A DNA stretch of 64,000 nucleotides from Parashewanella sp965200795 (lineage in GTDB: Bacteria > Pseudomonadota > Gammaproteobacteria > Enterobacterales > Shewanellaceae). Positions within the stretch are counted from its first letter, which is position 1; each line of letters begins with the position of its first letter. Both the position numbers and the translations under genes were made by a program. The stretch is taken from assembly GCA_965200795.1 (NCBI GenBank), contig CBDAVB010000039.1:1-64000 (forward strand), read 5' to 3'. The notes below the pieces were generated by a model that worked only from the letters and a program-made list of their open reading frames with translations, was not told the DNA's origin and searched no databases. Positions 34,019-44,555 of the stretch are shown here, piece by piece.

Positions 34019-34460
34019 TCAGATACAACGCCCTGTCAAATGGTCGAAGTGGCTGGATACGCCGGGCATTTTCTTACCACGACGCTGCTTTACTGAATCA
34101 TCGACAACAAAAGCTCTGATTTTACTTTTACCTTCCTGCTTTATGAGTTTTTTAGCAGTGTAAAGTTGCAGCTTTCTCCAATTCAAGTCTTCACGGTTGA
34201 GTAAATCATAAAGCACATCTTTCTTGGCAGAAGAAAAGCTGAGTAGTGACTCTTTGGCAAACATAGATATGGTATCGACTTTCAACCAAACCCAAAGCAT
34301 CAACAAATAAACGACTTCGGTTGCTTCAATGCCTGAACGCTTGCCGAAACCACAAGACGTCAACACGGAGACAAAACCAAGTTGTTTCCATGACGTGCTG
34401 AACGAATTATCAATTTGAATGCCTGAACGCTGTAAAAAATTAGAAGTAAGTGATGGAAGC
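34019..34460 (-). pseudogene. IS4-superfamily transposase, N-terminal fragment
   Basis: The minus strand encodes FGKRSGIEATEVVYLLMLWV, FSSAKKDVLYDLLNREDLNW, and RAFVVDDSVKQRRGKKMPG with the first catalytic Asp, then GVSSHFDHLTG. It is cut at 34019 by the IS21 end and at about 34460 by the IS30 copy. In-frame sequence before the first Met (SFSTSWKQLGFVSV) shows the start is also missing. Confidence 0.8.
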
Positions 34461-34572
34461 TGAAGTGATTCTTAGATCCCAACAGCAACTGACACATTTT
34501 AACATTTTAATATAGAACCGAGGAGAGGAAGTTTGTAAACTTCTTTCCCTCAAAGTGAAATGAGGTTTTGAA

Positions 34573-35528
34573 GTGAAATCTAAATACAACCAACTCACAT
34601 TAAAAGACAGACATCAGATTGAAGTGTTAAAGGCAGAAGGTAAAAGTGCCAGAAGTATCGCTAAGCTGTTAGGTCGTGGCAACGGAACCATATCTAAGGA
34701 GCTGAGGCGTTGTCCTTCTGAAGCTTATTGCGCTGAAACCGCTCATCTGGATGCGATAAGTAACAGGCGGACGGCTTTCAAAGCGACAAAAATCACTGAT
34801 GACATCATAAGCGCTATAAAGTCATTGCTTAATTTCGGGCTGAGTCCGGAGCAAATTTCAGGTTGGATGAAACGGGAGAAAACTGGCGTAACGTTATCCG
34901 CGAACACGATTTACGGCCTGGTAAAACAACAAGGTCTGGAAAAGCTATTGCCCCGAGGCGGCAAGAAATACAAGCGCCGGCAGGGAGTTGAAGCGGGAGC
35001 CCGTTTAACTGCGGAGCGAATGGATATCAGTGAAAGACCGGCAATTGTCGATGAAAAGCTGAAATAGGCCACTGGGAAGGTGATACGGTGCATGGTAAAG
35101 ATTGCTACTTAGTCACGTTGGTAGAGCGAGTGTCCAAGTGTTTACTGGTAAAGCGTGTTAAAAGTAAATCTAAGGTTGAAGTCACCAAGGCGATAAAGAG
35201 TATGCTTAAGCCTTTTGCCGCGATTTGCAAGACTATCACTTTTGATAATGGTGGCGAATTCGCCGGACATAAAAAGGTTTCTGAGGCACTTAAATGCGAT
35301 ATCTACTTTGCGAAGCCTTATCATTCATGGCAGAGGGGGCTTAATGAGAATACCAACGGATTACTGCGGCGTTTTTTCCCGAAAGGCATGGCTATAGGCT
35401 CGGTAAGTGAGCAAGAAATTAAAAATGCGGAATTTTCGATTAACACAAGACCGAGAAAAGCGTTAGACTATCTCAGTCCTTACGAATTTTTAACAGGTAA
35501 GAGTGTGCCGCTTATTGCTGAGATCTAG
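34573..35528 (+). pseudogene. IS30-family transposase, one-base frameshift
   Basis: The first frame (34573-35067) has the HTH region (LTLKDRHQIEVLKAEGKSAR, IAKLLGRGNGTISKEL). The second frame (to 35528) has the DDE core: GHWEGDTV, TFDNGGEFAGH, and RGLNENTNGLLRRFFPKG. The two are separated by a missing A in CTGAAATAGG near 35065; restoring it joins DEKLK to the IGHWEGD equivalent. The right terminal repeat ends at 35579 (TTCGGGACAGTTCC). The left terminal repeat is missing. The first part could still be translated. Confidence 0.85.
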
Positions 35529-35613
35529 GTTGGCAATTTTAAGCAGTAACTAATCGGGAAGTTATTTCGGGACAGTTCCTAAGGCTACGCACCCTCCGTT
35601 GCGCCTTGTACTG

Positions 35614-36906
35614 GGTAGTGTTTAGAAATCTGTGTCATTTCGGTAAAATGTCAAAAACAGGAATGACATAATGACTCAAAATTTCGATTTCAATAAAGCT
35701 TTAGAACAACTTCAATCAGGTAAAGGTTTAACTGGTGCGGATGGTGTTCTCACCCCTTTAATCAAACAACTAACAGAAGCAGCGCTTAAAGCAGAACTTG
35801 ATCAACATTTAGACTCAGATCTTGAGCCCAATCGAAGAAATGGTTTTAGTAAAAAAACCGTTAAATCTTCAGTTGGCGAATTTGAGTTAGAAACGCCAAG
35901 AGACAGAGCCGGCAACTTTGAGCCTCAGCTTGTCAAAAAAAATCAAACTAAGCTCTCTGATGAAATTGATCGTAAGATTTTGTCAATGTTTTCAATGGGT
36001 ATGAGTTATCGTGATATCAAATCTCATGTGGCTGATTTGTATGGTTTAGAGCTTTCAGAAGCCAGTTTGACGGCTGTGACCGATCAGCTTATTCCTCAGC
36101 TCAAAGAATGGCAGCAACGCAGTTTAGACGAGGTCTATCCAATTATTTGGCTGGATGCGATTCACTATAAAGTCAAAGACAATGGTCGCTATGTCAGTAA
36201 GGCTATTTACACGATTCTAGGCGTTAATCTCGAAGGTAAGAAAGAGTTACTTGGCCTGTATCTTTCAGAGTCAGAAGGTGCTAATTATTGGCTTTCGGTA
36301 CTGACCGATCTTCATAATCGTGGTGTTAAGGATATCTTAATTGCTTGTGTTGACGGGTTAAACGGTTTTCCTGAAGCTATTGCCAGCATTTACCCGGAGA
36401 CAGAAGTTCAGCTTTGCGTAATTCATCAGGTACGCAACTCAATGAAGTATGTGGCATCTAAGCATCAAAAGGCGTTTATGGGTGATTTAAAGCCGGTTTA
36501 CAGAGCGACAAGTAAATCGGCTGCTGAAACGGCTTTAGATGAGCTGGAAAACAAATGGGGTAGCCAGTATCCAATCGTTATCGACTCTTGGCGCAGAAAG
36601 TGGGAGAACTTGTCCGTTTACTTCAAATATCCAGAATATGTACGTCGAGTGATTTACACGACCAATGCGATTGAAGCCGTACATCGCCAGTTTAGGAAAC
36701 TCACCAAAACAAAAGGGGCATTTCCAAATGAAAACAGCTTGCTAAAATTGCTTTATGCGGGCATATTGAATGCCTCTAAAAAGTGGACAATGCCAGTCCA
36801 AAATTGGAGGCTAGCATTGTCACAATTTGCAATCCATTTTGAAGGCAGATTGGATAACGTATTAGAAATTTAGAATTTAGGCTGACACAGAATTTTGAAC
36901 GCCCTC
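35614..36906 (+). mobile_element. IS256-family element, intact copy
   Basis: 1293 bp, starting GGTAGTGTTTAGAAATCTGT and ending GAATTTTGAACGCCCTC, with related inverted ends. Flanked by a perfect 8-bp duplication TTGTACTG (35606-35613, 36907-36914). Insertion is recent by this measure. Confidence 0.95.
35671..36873 (+). CDS. IS256-family transposase
   Basis: 400 residues, complete. Opens with FNKALEQLQSGKGLTGADGV, then LDQHLDSDLEPNRRNG and TPRDRAG, and DDE motifs: IIWLDAIHYKV, ILIACVDGLNGFPEAI and TTNAIEAVHRQFRK with the catalytic Glu. IS256 transposases catalyse copy-out/paste-in transposition. The second copy at 52233-53526 differs by a substitution (Gly/Ala near residue 271) and one inserted base. 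Confidence 0.95.
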   Translation: MTQNFDFNKALEQLQSGKGLTGADGVLTPLIKQLTEAALKAELDQHLDSDLEPNRRNGFSKKTVKSSVGEFELETPRDRAGNFEPQLVKKNQTKLSDEIDRKILSMFSMGMSYRDIKSHVADLYGLELSEASLTAVTDQLIPQLKEWQQRSLDEVYPIIWLDAIHYKVKDNGRYVSKAIYTILGVNLEGKKELLGLYLSESEGANYWLSVLTDLHNRGVKDILIACVDGLNGFPEAIASIYPETEVQLCVIHQVRNSMKYVASKHQKAFMGDLKPVYRATSKSAAETALDELENKWGSQYPIVIDSWRRKWENLSVYFKYPEYVRRVIYTTNAIEAVHRQFRKLTKTKGAFPNENSLLKLLYAGILNASKKWTMPVQNWRLALSQFAIHFEGRLDNVLEI

Positions 36907-36947
36907 TTGTACTGCGCTAAATTTGAACGTCAGAAAAGTGAAAAAAC

Positions 36948-37643
36948 TTATCGCCCTGTACTTAAGCCGACCACCTTACCCGCCTCCATCTTTACAATCT
37001 TATCGGCAAAGCGTTCGGCCTCAGTGTCAGAATGAGTTACAAAAACCGCCGTTATTCCCTGCCGTTTAAAAAGGGTTTTCAGTTCGTCAATGATATTCGC
37101 TTTCAGATGACTGTCAATATTGGAAAACGGCTCATCCATCAGCACGATATCAGGTTCGGGCGCTAACGCTCTGGCTACCGCGACTCTTTGTTGCTGCCCG
37201 CCTGATAATTCGTGAGGATAACGTTCGGCATAACCCTGCAAATCTACCAGCGCTAAACAAGCCTGCATTCTGTCAATTTGCTCAGACTGAGTTAACTGGT
37301 TTAATCCAAAAGCAATATTTTCCGCCGCTGTCATATGCGGAAACAGCGCATAATCCTGAAACACAAAGCCGATATTCCGGTCTTGTGTCGGAACATAAAT
37401 CGCGCCGTCAACCTGCTGACCCGAGATATGAATACTGCCGCTATCGGGTGAGATCAGTCCGGCTATCAGCTTAAGCACGGTGGTTTTTCCGCAGCCGCTG
37501 GCGCCTAACAGACACAAAATCTCCCCGGTATCCAGTGACAGAGACAATCCGGAAATAATCGGGTTTCGCCGTATCTGATAATGAAGGTCATCCAGCTTAA
37601 GAACAGCGGCAGAATCGGCGGTGTGCGGTTGATATTGAGTCAT
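36948..37643 (-). CDS. fbpC: Ferric iron ABC transporter ATP-binding protein
   Basis: 231 residues. Walker A GASGCGKTT, Q-loop FVFQDYALFPHMTAAEN, signature LSGGQQQRVAVARAL, Walker B IVLMDEPFSNID, and the H-loop VFVTHSD. It powers import of periplasmic Fe3+. It lacks the C-terminal regulatory domain of classical 350-residue FbpC, as several short members do. The start overlaps the permease stop by four bases (ATGA), so the two are translationally coupled. Confidence 0.92.
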   Translation of the reverse strand: MTQYQPHTADSAAVLKLDDLHYQIRRNPIISGLSLSLDTGEILCLLGASGCGKTTVLKLIAGLISPDSGSIHISGQQVDGAIYVPTQDRNIGFVFQDYALFPHMTAAENIAFGLNQLTQSEQIDRMQACLALVDLQGYAERYPHELSGGQQQRVAVARALAPEPDIVLMDEPFSNIDSHLKANIIDELKTLFKRQGITAVFVTHSDTEAERFADKIVKMEAGKVVGLSTGR

Positions 37644-39280
37644 GACTGTTCCATATTCTTTGAGATAAAAATGACAGGAATCAGACTTAAGCCGATGATA
37701 AGCAGCGCGCTCAGAGCGCCGTATTCCAGCTGCTCATCGGAAGCATGCTGATAAACAAAAGTCGCTAAGGTTTCAAAATCAAACGGCCTTAGCAGCAAAG
37801 ACGCCGGCAGCTCTTTGACACATTCAATAAACACCAGCACAAAAGCGCTCAATAACGCCGGTTTGAGTATCGGCATATGTACGCGACACCATAAACGTAA
37901 ACGGGATGCCCCCAGTGTTGTTGCCGCCTCGTCAATATTAGCCGGCAGTTGCTCGTAAGCCGCGTTCACCTGGCCGATACTGATGGCCGCAAATCGAACG
38001 CTGTAGGCGAGTATCAGGGTAAATACACTGCCTGAAAACATCAGACCTACACGTTCAACGTTTAATTGCGTCAGCCAATGGTTAAGGGTTTTATCCGTGC
38101 TCGTCAGCGGTATCAAAACCGCGACAGCCAGAACCGTTCCGGGAATCGCATAACCCAATGAGCTGATATTCAAAAGAGACTGATTGTATAAACCGGGCCG
38201 CCTTCGCAAACTAAAGTTAACCGCTAACGCCGTCAAAATGGTAATAAAGGCGGTTATCGCAGCCAGTTTGAGCGTTTGCGGCAAATACGCCCATTGCTCA
38301 CCTTCTGTATTCCGCGGCCAATAATCAATGAGATATAGAGTAAGCTGCGCCGCGGGTAAAACAAAGCCTAAGCCGATTGCTACCGAGCAATAGACCCAGA
38401 TCGTCAACTGTAACTTTTTCGACGCGGGTTTCCGGGTTGAAAATCCTTGCGCGCCTTTATCAGAGAAAAACCGCTGACGTCGCCTGCTGTATCGCTCAGC
38501 GCCGACAATCAGCAACACAAACGCCAGAGTTAACACCGCGATTTTCGCCGCCGCGGACAGTGAGCCATACACCAGCCAGGTGTCATAAACCGCGGTCGTC
38601 AGGGTACTGACAGCAAACAATTGCACCGTGCCGAAATCAGCCAGCGCCTCCATAGCAACGAGCGTGCAGCCCACGGCGACGGCGGGACGAACCATGGGCA
38701 ACTGTACCTGCCAGAAAATCCGTGCTGAGTCAGCGCCGAGCGTTGCCGCCGCCGCGGTCATATTGCCCGGAAGCCGCCTGAAAGCATTATAAGTCAGTAA
38801 AAATAAATAAGGATAAAGCGCCAGACCAAGCGCGATTCCGGCGCCCCAGATATTGTGAATATTTAATGACCGATAATCCTGAGCACTTTTCCAGCCAAAC
38901 CACTCTCTTAACGCGGTTTGTACAGGACCCGCAAAATCAAGCCACTCTGTCAGAATATAGCCATTGACATAAGCGGGAACCGCTAACGGCAGCATCATCA
39001 AAATATTAAGCGCGAACCGACCAGTAAACTGATAACGACTGCACCACCAGGCGGGAAGTACCGCAATCACCAACGCCGCAACCACTGAAATCACGGTAAC
39101 ACTGATACTATTAAAAATATAAGCGCCGATGACGTGAGCCGGAATTTCCGCTAAGGCGCTATCATCGTCAGCAACCAGAAAAGCTTCGATGATTAAAGCC
39201 GCCAGCGGAATAAAAACTAAGCCGGCGCAAAGCCAGCTCAGGATATCGGAAGAATTGAACGACTTTGAATTAAAAACCAT
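37640..39280 (-). CDS. fbpB: Ferric iron ABC transporter permease, fused double domain
   Basis: 546 residues with about twelve membrane helices and two copies of the binding-protein-dependent permease motif (EAA loops near TAAAATLGADSARIFWQVQLP and DEAATTLGASRLRLWCRVHMP). This is the fused arrangement of FbpB/SfuB/HitB. It lies between the binding protein gene (107-base gap) and the ATPase gene (four-base overlap). Confidence 0.93.
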   Translation of the reverse strand: MVFNSKSFNSSDILSWLCAGLVFIPLAALIIEAFLVADDDSALAEIPAHVIGAYIFNSISVTVISVVAALVIAVLPAWWCSRYQFTGRFALNILMMLPLAVPAYVNGYILTEWLDFAGPVQTALREWFGWKSAQDYRSLNIHNIWGAGIALGLALYPYLFLLTYNAFRRLPGNMTAAAATLGADSARIFWQVQLPMVRPAVAVGCTLVAMEALADFGTVQLFAVSTLTTAVYDTWLVYGSLSAAAKIAVLTLAFVLLIVGAERYSRRRQRFFSDKGAQGFSTRKPASKKLQLTIWVYCSVAIGLGFVLPAAQLTLYLIDYWPRNTEGEQWAYLPQTLKLAAITAFITILTALAVNFSLRRRPGLYNQSLLNISSLGYAIPGTVLAVAVLIPLTSTDKTLNHWLTQLNVERVGLMFSGSVFTLILAYSVRFAAISIGQVNAAYEQLPANIDEAATTLGASRLRLWCRVHMPILKPALLSAFVLVFIECVKELPASLLLRPFDFETLATFVYQHASDEQLEYGALSALLIIGLSLIPVIFISKNMEQS

Positions 39281-39387
39281 TTTTCTTTATGTTCAGCTTT
39301 AGTGCTACACAAGGCGCCACGCAGGGCGCATAGTCAGCTGTGTAAAAGAAGCAGCGACGCCGCAAAGTGCTGAAGCCGGGCTTAAAG

Positions 39388-40404
39388 TTATAAGTCGAAG
39401 CCGACTTTATCAACCAGCTTTAACGCCTGCGGACGGAACTGTGCCATTTTTTCCAGCGGTAAAGTGTCCGCTTTATAGTCACCCCAGCTTCTGACCAATG
39501 CCGATGCCTCAACATCAGGATTTACCGGATATTCCATGTTGAGCTCAGCGTATAAGGCCTGCGCCTGAGCACCGGCTAAGAAATCAATTAATTTCTGCGC
39601 CGCGGCTTTATTCGGAGCATGTTTAGCGATAACGACCCCGGAAACATTGATGTGTGACCCGCGATCGGTTTGATTCGGGAAATTAAGGTTAACCGCGTCC
39701 GCCCAGGCCATTTGTCTCTTATCTTTTAACATCTTGCCGAAATAATAACTGTTACCTAAAGCAAGATCACATAAGCCTTCTTTAATCGCCCTGACCTGCG
39801 CGCGGTCATTACCCTGAGGTTTACGCGCTAAGTTAGCTTTAACGCCGCGTAACCAGGCTTCGGTTTGCGCTTCACCGTGGTGAGCTATCATTGACGCGAT
39901 AAGCCCTAAATTATAAGGATGCTTACCGCTGCGGCTGCAGATTTTGCCCTTAAATTCCGGATCAGCTAAGTCCTCGTAACGCAAGCCGGTTAAATTGCCG
40001 GTACGTGCTTTTGATGAATATACATTTCGGACGCGTTTGGTTAACGCTAACCAATGCCGCTCAGAATCACGGTATTGCTCCGCTATTCGCGTCTGTATCT
40101 CAGGCGTCAGTGAAAAGCGTTGAGTGAGATTTTGATGTTTAAGTTGCAGTAACTTAGTGAAATTAGAGGTAAGCACCACGTCAGCCGGGGACAGCTCGCC
40201 TTCGCGCTTAAGGCGTTGAATAATGCCTTTCTTAGCAAAAATGAGGTGAGTTTTTATGCCCGTTTGCTGAGTAAACTCTTCTAAAATCGGGTTAATTAAA
40301 AAGGGCTGCCTAAAAGAATAAATATTAACCTGTTTATCGCTCGCGAATACTGAAGCTGATATCAAGTTCGCCGCTAGTAACAGCCCTGCCAGAAGTCCTT
40401 TCAT
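39388..40404 (-). CDS. fbpA: Periplasmic Fe3+-binding protein
   Basis: About 338 residues from the ATG at 40404 (a TTG at 40413 is possible). Signal peptide MKGLLAGLLLAANLISASVFAS, then VNIYSFRQPFLINPILEEF and the paired tyrosines of GNSYYFGKM, which in this family hold the ferric ion. The family member captures Fe3+ and hands it to the FbpB permease. First gene of the operon; a Fur-like operator lies 22 bases upstream. Confidence 0.93.
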   Translation of the reverse strand: MKGLLAGLLLAANLISASVFASDKQVNIYSFRQPFLINPILEEFTQQTGIKTHLIFAKKGIIQRLKREGELSPADVVLTSNFTKLLQLKHQNLTQRFSLTPEIQTRIAEQYRDSERHWLALTKRVRNVYSSKARTGNLTGLRYEDLADPEFKGKICSRSGKHPYNLGLIASMIAHHGEAQTEAWLRGVKANLARKPQGNDRAQVRAIKEGLCDLALGNSYYFGKMLKDKRQMAWADAVNLNFPNQTDRGSHINVSGVVIAKHAPNKAAAQKLIDFLAGAQAQALYAELNMEYPVNPDVEASALVRSWGDYKADTLPLEKMAQFRPQALKLVDKVGFDL

Positions 40405-40425
40405 CTTACCCAATCTTTTGTTAGT

Positions 40426-40444
40426 GATAATTATTCGAATTATA
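40426..40444. promoter_or_regulatory. Putative Fur box
   Basis: GATAATTATTCGAATTATA matches the 19-bp Fur consensus at about 13 positions and keeps the ATAAT/ATTAT inverted core. Its place directly upstream of an iron transporter operon supports repression by Fe2+-Fur. Confidence 0.6.
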
Positions 40445-40515
40445 TTCCAGCAACAGTTAATTTTGTACTCTATGCGATAAAAATATCGCTGATTACTCTA
40501 ACGTTATAGCTTTTA

Positions 40516-40701
40516 GAACCGCCCCGAAATAACATCCCGATTTGTTACCGCTGAACATTGCCGGCATCAAGGTGCGAAACATGAAGTTTAGTCACCCTGA
40601 ACGAAGTAACGGCAGTTTTGCATGCCGGTCATAACTGCAACAGGCTTTTTCTTCCTTGTATAAGCCGAAATAAACGACAGAAGTTATTTCGGGACAGTTT
40701 C
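40516..40701. mobile_element. IS30-derived MITE, shortened and diverged copy 3
   Basis: 186 bp, flanked by TTA on both sides (40513-40515, 40702-40704) like the two longer copies. It shares their ends (CCCCGAAATAACATCCCGAT; GAAGTTATTTCGGGACAG) and inner pieces (TGCCGGCATCAAGG, CGGCAGTTTTGCATGCCGG), but about 125 bp of the centre is missing. Older than the other copies judging by divergence. Confidence 0.8.
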
Positions 40702-40715
40702 TTAAAGCCGGACAC

Positions 40716-43700
40716 TTATTTTAACTTTCTTCGAATCGCAATCAGTGCGAGTAAGATAGTGAAAATTCCCGTCGCGCCGCCTGAACTGCCGTTATTCCGC
40801 TCAGGATCTGGAGATGAATCGGTTCCGGCAATGACATTAATGGTTGCTGTCGCCGTATCTGAAGAGGTGCCATTGCTAACGGTGAGCTCGAATACGGCTT
40901 GTGAGTCACTGCTGACATCCGGCAAGGATATCGTAATTTGACTTGCGGCTGCGTCGGTAATTTCCATTTCCGGACCAGACAGCTGAGACCAGGAGTATGT
41001 CATTTCATCATCAGCTTCAGGAGCAGAGCTGCCGGCCGCGGTCAGAGTGATACTGGTTTGCTCATCGGCGTCAAGGGTAAAGGCTGCCTGCCCGTTAATT
41101 TTCGCCACAGTAATACCCGATAAATCAACAACGCCGATGACTTCACTGCTGCCCTCGTCACCAAGCGTGTGGGAAAGCTCAAAGCTGAGCTGCTGAGACT
41201 GAACTAATGCGTCCGTACCTAACTCAACCGTGATGATGTCATCCGCGCTGTTTGCCGCCTGAGTCAAATTCCAAGTGATCACCTGCGCCTCAAGCTGACC
41301 TTGATGACTGTCAGATTCTACGCTGACGCCTTGCGGCAAAGTAAGTTGAACAGTAAGATTTCTTTGATCATCAGTCTCATTACCGGCGACTTCTATGCTG
41401 GCTGTGAGTTTATCGCCGGTTACCGCGGATAAGGTATTGAGTGAGCCGCCGACAAGATTGCCGTTTCGGTAAATCTCGAACTGCATCAGGCCGATGTTAG
41501 CCGCGGAATTAGCGCCTGACCCCATCTCTAACGCTGAAACATAGAGCGTGTCTCGTTTCAGCGGCTTATTCCATGACAGCTCGATTGCAAAAGGCTCTTC
41601 GTTTTCGATTACTTCCGGTGCCGTGACTTTGATGCTGTTGTCATCTGCGCCGATGACCGCCAGTTCGATGGTGACGTCATCCGTTACGCCTGACGGAGCT
41701 GTCGTGTCACCATAATTGTGAACCGCAAAATAATATGAGCCGGGCGTCGGGTTATCGATGATACAGCTCTCGTATTGGGTTTCTGTGGCACTCAGACATA
41801 ACAGGTTATTTACGGCGAGTTCAGAACTGTTATCAGGTTTACCGTTTAAGTTATGATCGATGCCGATATACATATCCAGATCGGGTGATGAGGTTGATTT
41901 AATGGTGGCGATTAACCGTTTAACTTTGCTGTTTATGTGAAGTGACCGCGAATAGAAATAACGCTCATCGTTATAAACCTGTCCTGGTCCTGTGCTTGTG
42001 TCCAGGTCGTCGCGGGGCAGTTCAACCTCAATATTTTCCGCTTCCGCCAGCTCAAAAGTCGCGATTTGCAGATCATCAGTCGGGATAGAACAGATGCCGC
42101 TGATTGTCGCTCGACCGGTATTAGCGGACACCTCTAAGCGGGGATTGTCAGGAAAGCCGCCGGCGACAAACGTGCCTGTCACCGGTAGCGCCGAAGGCGA
42201 GAGCGCTTCATTATCCGGCGTGAGCATCAGGCGACCGAAACCGTATTGTGAATCAAAGCCTTCGCCGATCTCCGCGGTAACGGTCAGATCTATGCTTTGA
42301 CCTTTAGCGAGCGAAAATGATGAGGGTTCGGAAGTAATGGTGACACCTTGGGTAATTTGCCGCTGACTTGCCGTCCATGCCGCGGCCTGTGTAGCGGTAA
42401 CCGTTCGCGTCCAGGTGCAGCGGATCATGCACTCGCGCGCCAGCATAGCCGGCATATTGAGTGATTCAGGCTCGCCGTCGGTTTCAGGGTCAGCGGTAAG
42501 ATAATTATCATAGCTGACGTCCATGATCAGCCCGGAATTCAATGCCCGGTCGATACGAATACTGCCGGAGCCCGCGTCAAAAAAGTCAGAGGGCGTTTCG
42601 CCGTCATCTTTCCTGGTATCGAATACGGCGGTAAGCATGAGAGCGGACTGCGCTTCAGCCGGTGTCCATTCAGGTTTTAGCGCCGCGATTAAGGTTAACG
42701 CGCCTGCGACGTGAGGGCTGGCCATCGAGGTGCCGCTCATAAAGGTGTAAGGTGATTCGCTGCGATTTTCCGGCGCGGTATGCGGTTGATACTCGCTATT
42801 CGCGGCGTAGATATTTACCCCGGGCGCCGCGACGTGCGGCGTCATCCAGCGATTAAAGACTGAATCCGGTCCTCTTGAGGTAAACCTCGCCGCGATATCG
42901 GCAAGACCGCTGTCTTTAATCAGCTCCGAGCCGCCGATACTTGCCTGATGATGTTCGCCTGAGGCTAACCATTCTTTGATCCTCCGGCCGTTATCCATAC
43001 TGACGTGAATGGCCGGCAGTACATGCAAATCGGCGTCGATTGACGAAGCTTCAGCTGATGAATTGACTAAAATCAAGCCGCCGGCGCCGCCGGCAAGCAC
43101 GTTTTGACCTTTTTCAACCCGGGCAATCCGGCCGCGTTCACAGATGACAATTTGACCATCAAAGGTATCTTCGGCGAACGGTTCTAAACACTGACCGTCA
43201 CCGAAGTCACCGGCATGGATCACGGCGCCGCTATAACCTTTAGTCGCGCCTCTGCCCTGAATTTCGGCTAACTCAGTTTCACCGCCGGAAAAAGTGACGC
43301 TTTTATCGGTAAAGCCGCGGTCATGGGTGTAAGCCGCCACCGTCGTTACCCAAGGGGCGTTGCCCGGGCTGCCGACGGTTTCAGAGCCGGGGCCGCTGTT
43401 ACCCGCTGAGGTGGCGACATGAATGCCCGCCTCGCGGGCCGCCAGAAACGCCTGAGCGTCAACGCTTTCCCAGGGTGATCGCGCCGCGCCGCCTACGGAG
43501 TAGTTGATGACTTTGATGCCGTTGGCGATGGCATGTTCAACCGCCTGAGCCGTGACGTCAGGCCAGCATGAGCCGTCACCGTCGCAGACCTGGTAAGAGA
43601 CGATATTGGCTCTGGGCGCCACACCGCTGATTTGCTCAAAACGAAAATCCGCTTCATCGCCGATAACATTAAACACCGGAACATCTTTGACCGGATTCCC

Positions 43701-44555
43701 CGCTGCGGTTGACGCCGTGTGTGAGCCGTGGCCGTTATGATCTACGCCTATTTTTTCGTCACCCGCCGGTGTGTAATCTTCTAATATTTCAGGATGCGCC
43801 CAGATACCGATAAGCTTATCGTTACAGTATCTGGCTAAGTCGGATTTGCGACAGTCACCTAAATAGTTACCTTCGCCCAGCGGATTGGTATGGTTATAAC
43901 CGTCCGCGGCGACATCGGCGAAAGACGGGTTAAACGGGCTGATCCCCGTATCCATGATGCCGACAATGATGCCTTCTCCCTGGCTGGCCGCGCCGGTGGC
44001 CGTTCCGTCCCACGCTGTCGGCGCTTTAATGTAACCTGGTCCTGAATCTGTTGTCAGGTAATTCGGAGTGACTTTAATAACGCTTCGAATTTGCTCATGC
44101 TGTACCAGTTGTTCCGCTTCATGTTGTTTGAGTCTGGTTGAAAAACCGTTGAGTACGATTTGATAACTGATTTCAGGGCTCAGTTTACGCTTTAACATTG
44201 AGCGGGCGTCCGCCAGTACTTGTCGCTGAGTGTGTTTTAAGTGAGAAATGTAAGTCTTACTGGCAGAGCTGCTGATATCAAGTAAACCGGTTTTATTATT
44301 TTTATTGGCTGAGTTAGCCTGAATACTGGTGGCGGCAAAATTGTTATTGTCGCCGTGATAACCCGCCAGCGGCGCGTCTTTCAGTAACACGACGTAAAGG
44401 TTTTCCGCATTGCGGCGGGACTTTTTGGCTATTGAGGCTTGCTGAACGCTGTCTTCGCTTAAACCTCTGGCGTCGAATTTACTCGCATAAGCGTGTGGCA
44501 GTAAAACCGATGCCAAAGCGATTGAGAGTAAGCTTTTATCTGGGAATATTTTCAC
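40716..44555 (-). CDS. Secreted S8 (subtilisin-family) serine protease with PA insertion and C-terminal sorting tail
   Basis: 1279 residues from GTG at 44555, with AAGGA six bases upstream. Signal peptide to about residue 24, then an inhibitor_I9 propeptide (about 50-165). The peptidase S8 domain has catalytic D202 (GIMDTGISP), H276 (DHNGHGSHT) and S610 (MSGTSMASPHVAG), plus the oxyanion N386 (SAGNSG). A protease-associated domain is inserted at about 425-545. Later regions look like beta-sandwich and pre-peptidase-type domains. The end SSGGATGIFTILLALIAIRR has the plan of GlyGly-CTERM sorting tails (small residues, one helix, basic end), so surface processing by a rhombosortase is likely. 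Divergent from the subtilase-fold gene at 45031. Confidence 0.93.
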   Translation of the reverse strand: MKIFPDKSLLSIALASVLLPHAYASKFDARGLSEDSVQQASIAKKSRRNAENLYVVLLKDAPLAGYHGDNNNFAATSIQANSANKNNKTGLLDISSSASKTYISHLKHTQRQVLADARSMLKRKLSPEISYQIVLNGFSTRLKQHEAEQLVQHEQIRSVIKVTPNYLTTDSGPGYIKAPTAWDGTATGAASQGEGIIVGIMDTGISPFNPSFADVAADGYNHTNPLGEGNYLGDCRKSDLARYCNDKLIGIWAHPEILEDYTPAGDEKIGVDHNGHGSHTASTAAGNPVKDVPVFNVIGDEADFRFEQISGVAPRANIVSYQVCDGDGSCWPDVTAQAVEHAIANGIKVINYSVGGAARSPWESVDAQAFLAAREAGIHVATSAGNSGPGSETVGSPGNAPWVTTVAAYTHDRGFTDKSVTFSGGETELAEIQGRGATKGYSGAVIHAGDFGDGQCLEPFAEDTFDGQIVICERGRIARVEKGQNVLAGGAGGLILVNSSAEASSIDADLHVLPAIHVSMDNGRRIKEWLASGEHHQASIGGSELIKDSGLADIAARFTSRGPDSVFNRWMTPHVAAPGVNIYAANSEYQPHTAPENRSESPYTFMSGTSMASPHVAGALTLIAALKPEWTPAEAQSALMLTAVFDTRKDDGETPSDFFDAGSGSIRIDRALNSGLIMDVSYDNYLTADPETDGEPESLNMPAMLARECMIRCTWTRTVTATQAAAWTASQRQITQGVTITSEPSSFSLAKGQSIDLTVTAEIGEGFDSQYGFGRLMLTPDNEALSPSALPVTGTFVAGGFPDNPRLEVSANTGRATISGICSIPTDDLQIATFELAEAENIEVELPRDDLDTSTGPGQVYNDERYFYSRSLHINSKVKRLIATIKSTSSPDLDMYIGIDHNLNGKPDNSSELAVNNLLCLSATETQYESCIIDNPTPGSYYFAVHNYGDTTAPSGVTDDVTIELAVIGADDNSIKVTAPEVIENEEPFAIELSWNKPLKRDTLYVSALEMGSGANSAANIGLMQFEIYRNGNLVGGSLNTLSAVTGDKLTASIEVAGNETDDQRNLTVQLTLPQGVSVESDSHQGQLEAQVITWNLTQAANSADDIITVELGTDALVQSQQLSFELSHTLGDEGSSEVIGVVDLSGITVAKINGQAAFTLDADEQTSITLTAAGSSAPEADDEMTYSWSQLSGPEMEITDAAASQITISLPDVSSDSQAVFELTVSNGTSSDTATATINVIAGTDSSPDPERNNGSSGGATGIFTILLALIAIRRKLK

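Noticed and set aside
42000..44000. Several 60-100 codon frames opposite the active subtilase
   Set aside because: They are antisense shadows of a GC-richer gene with a clear signal peptide and catalytic triad.
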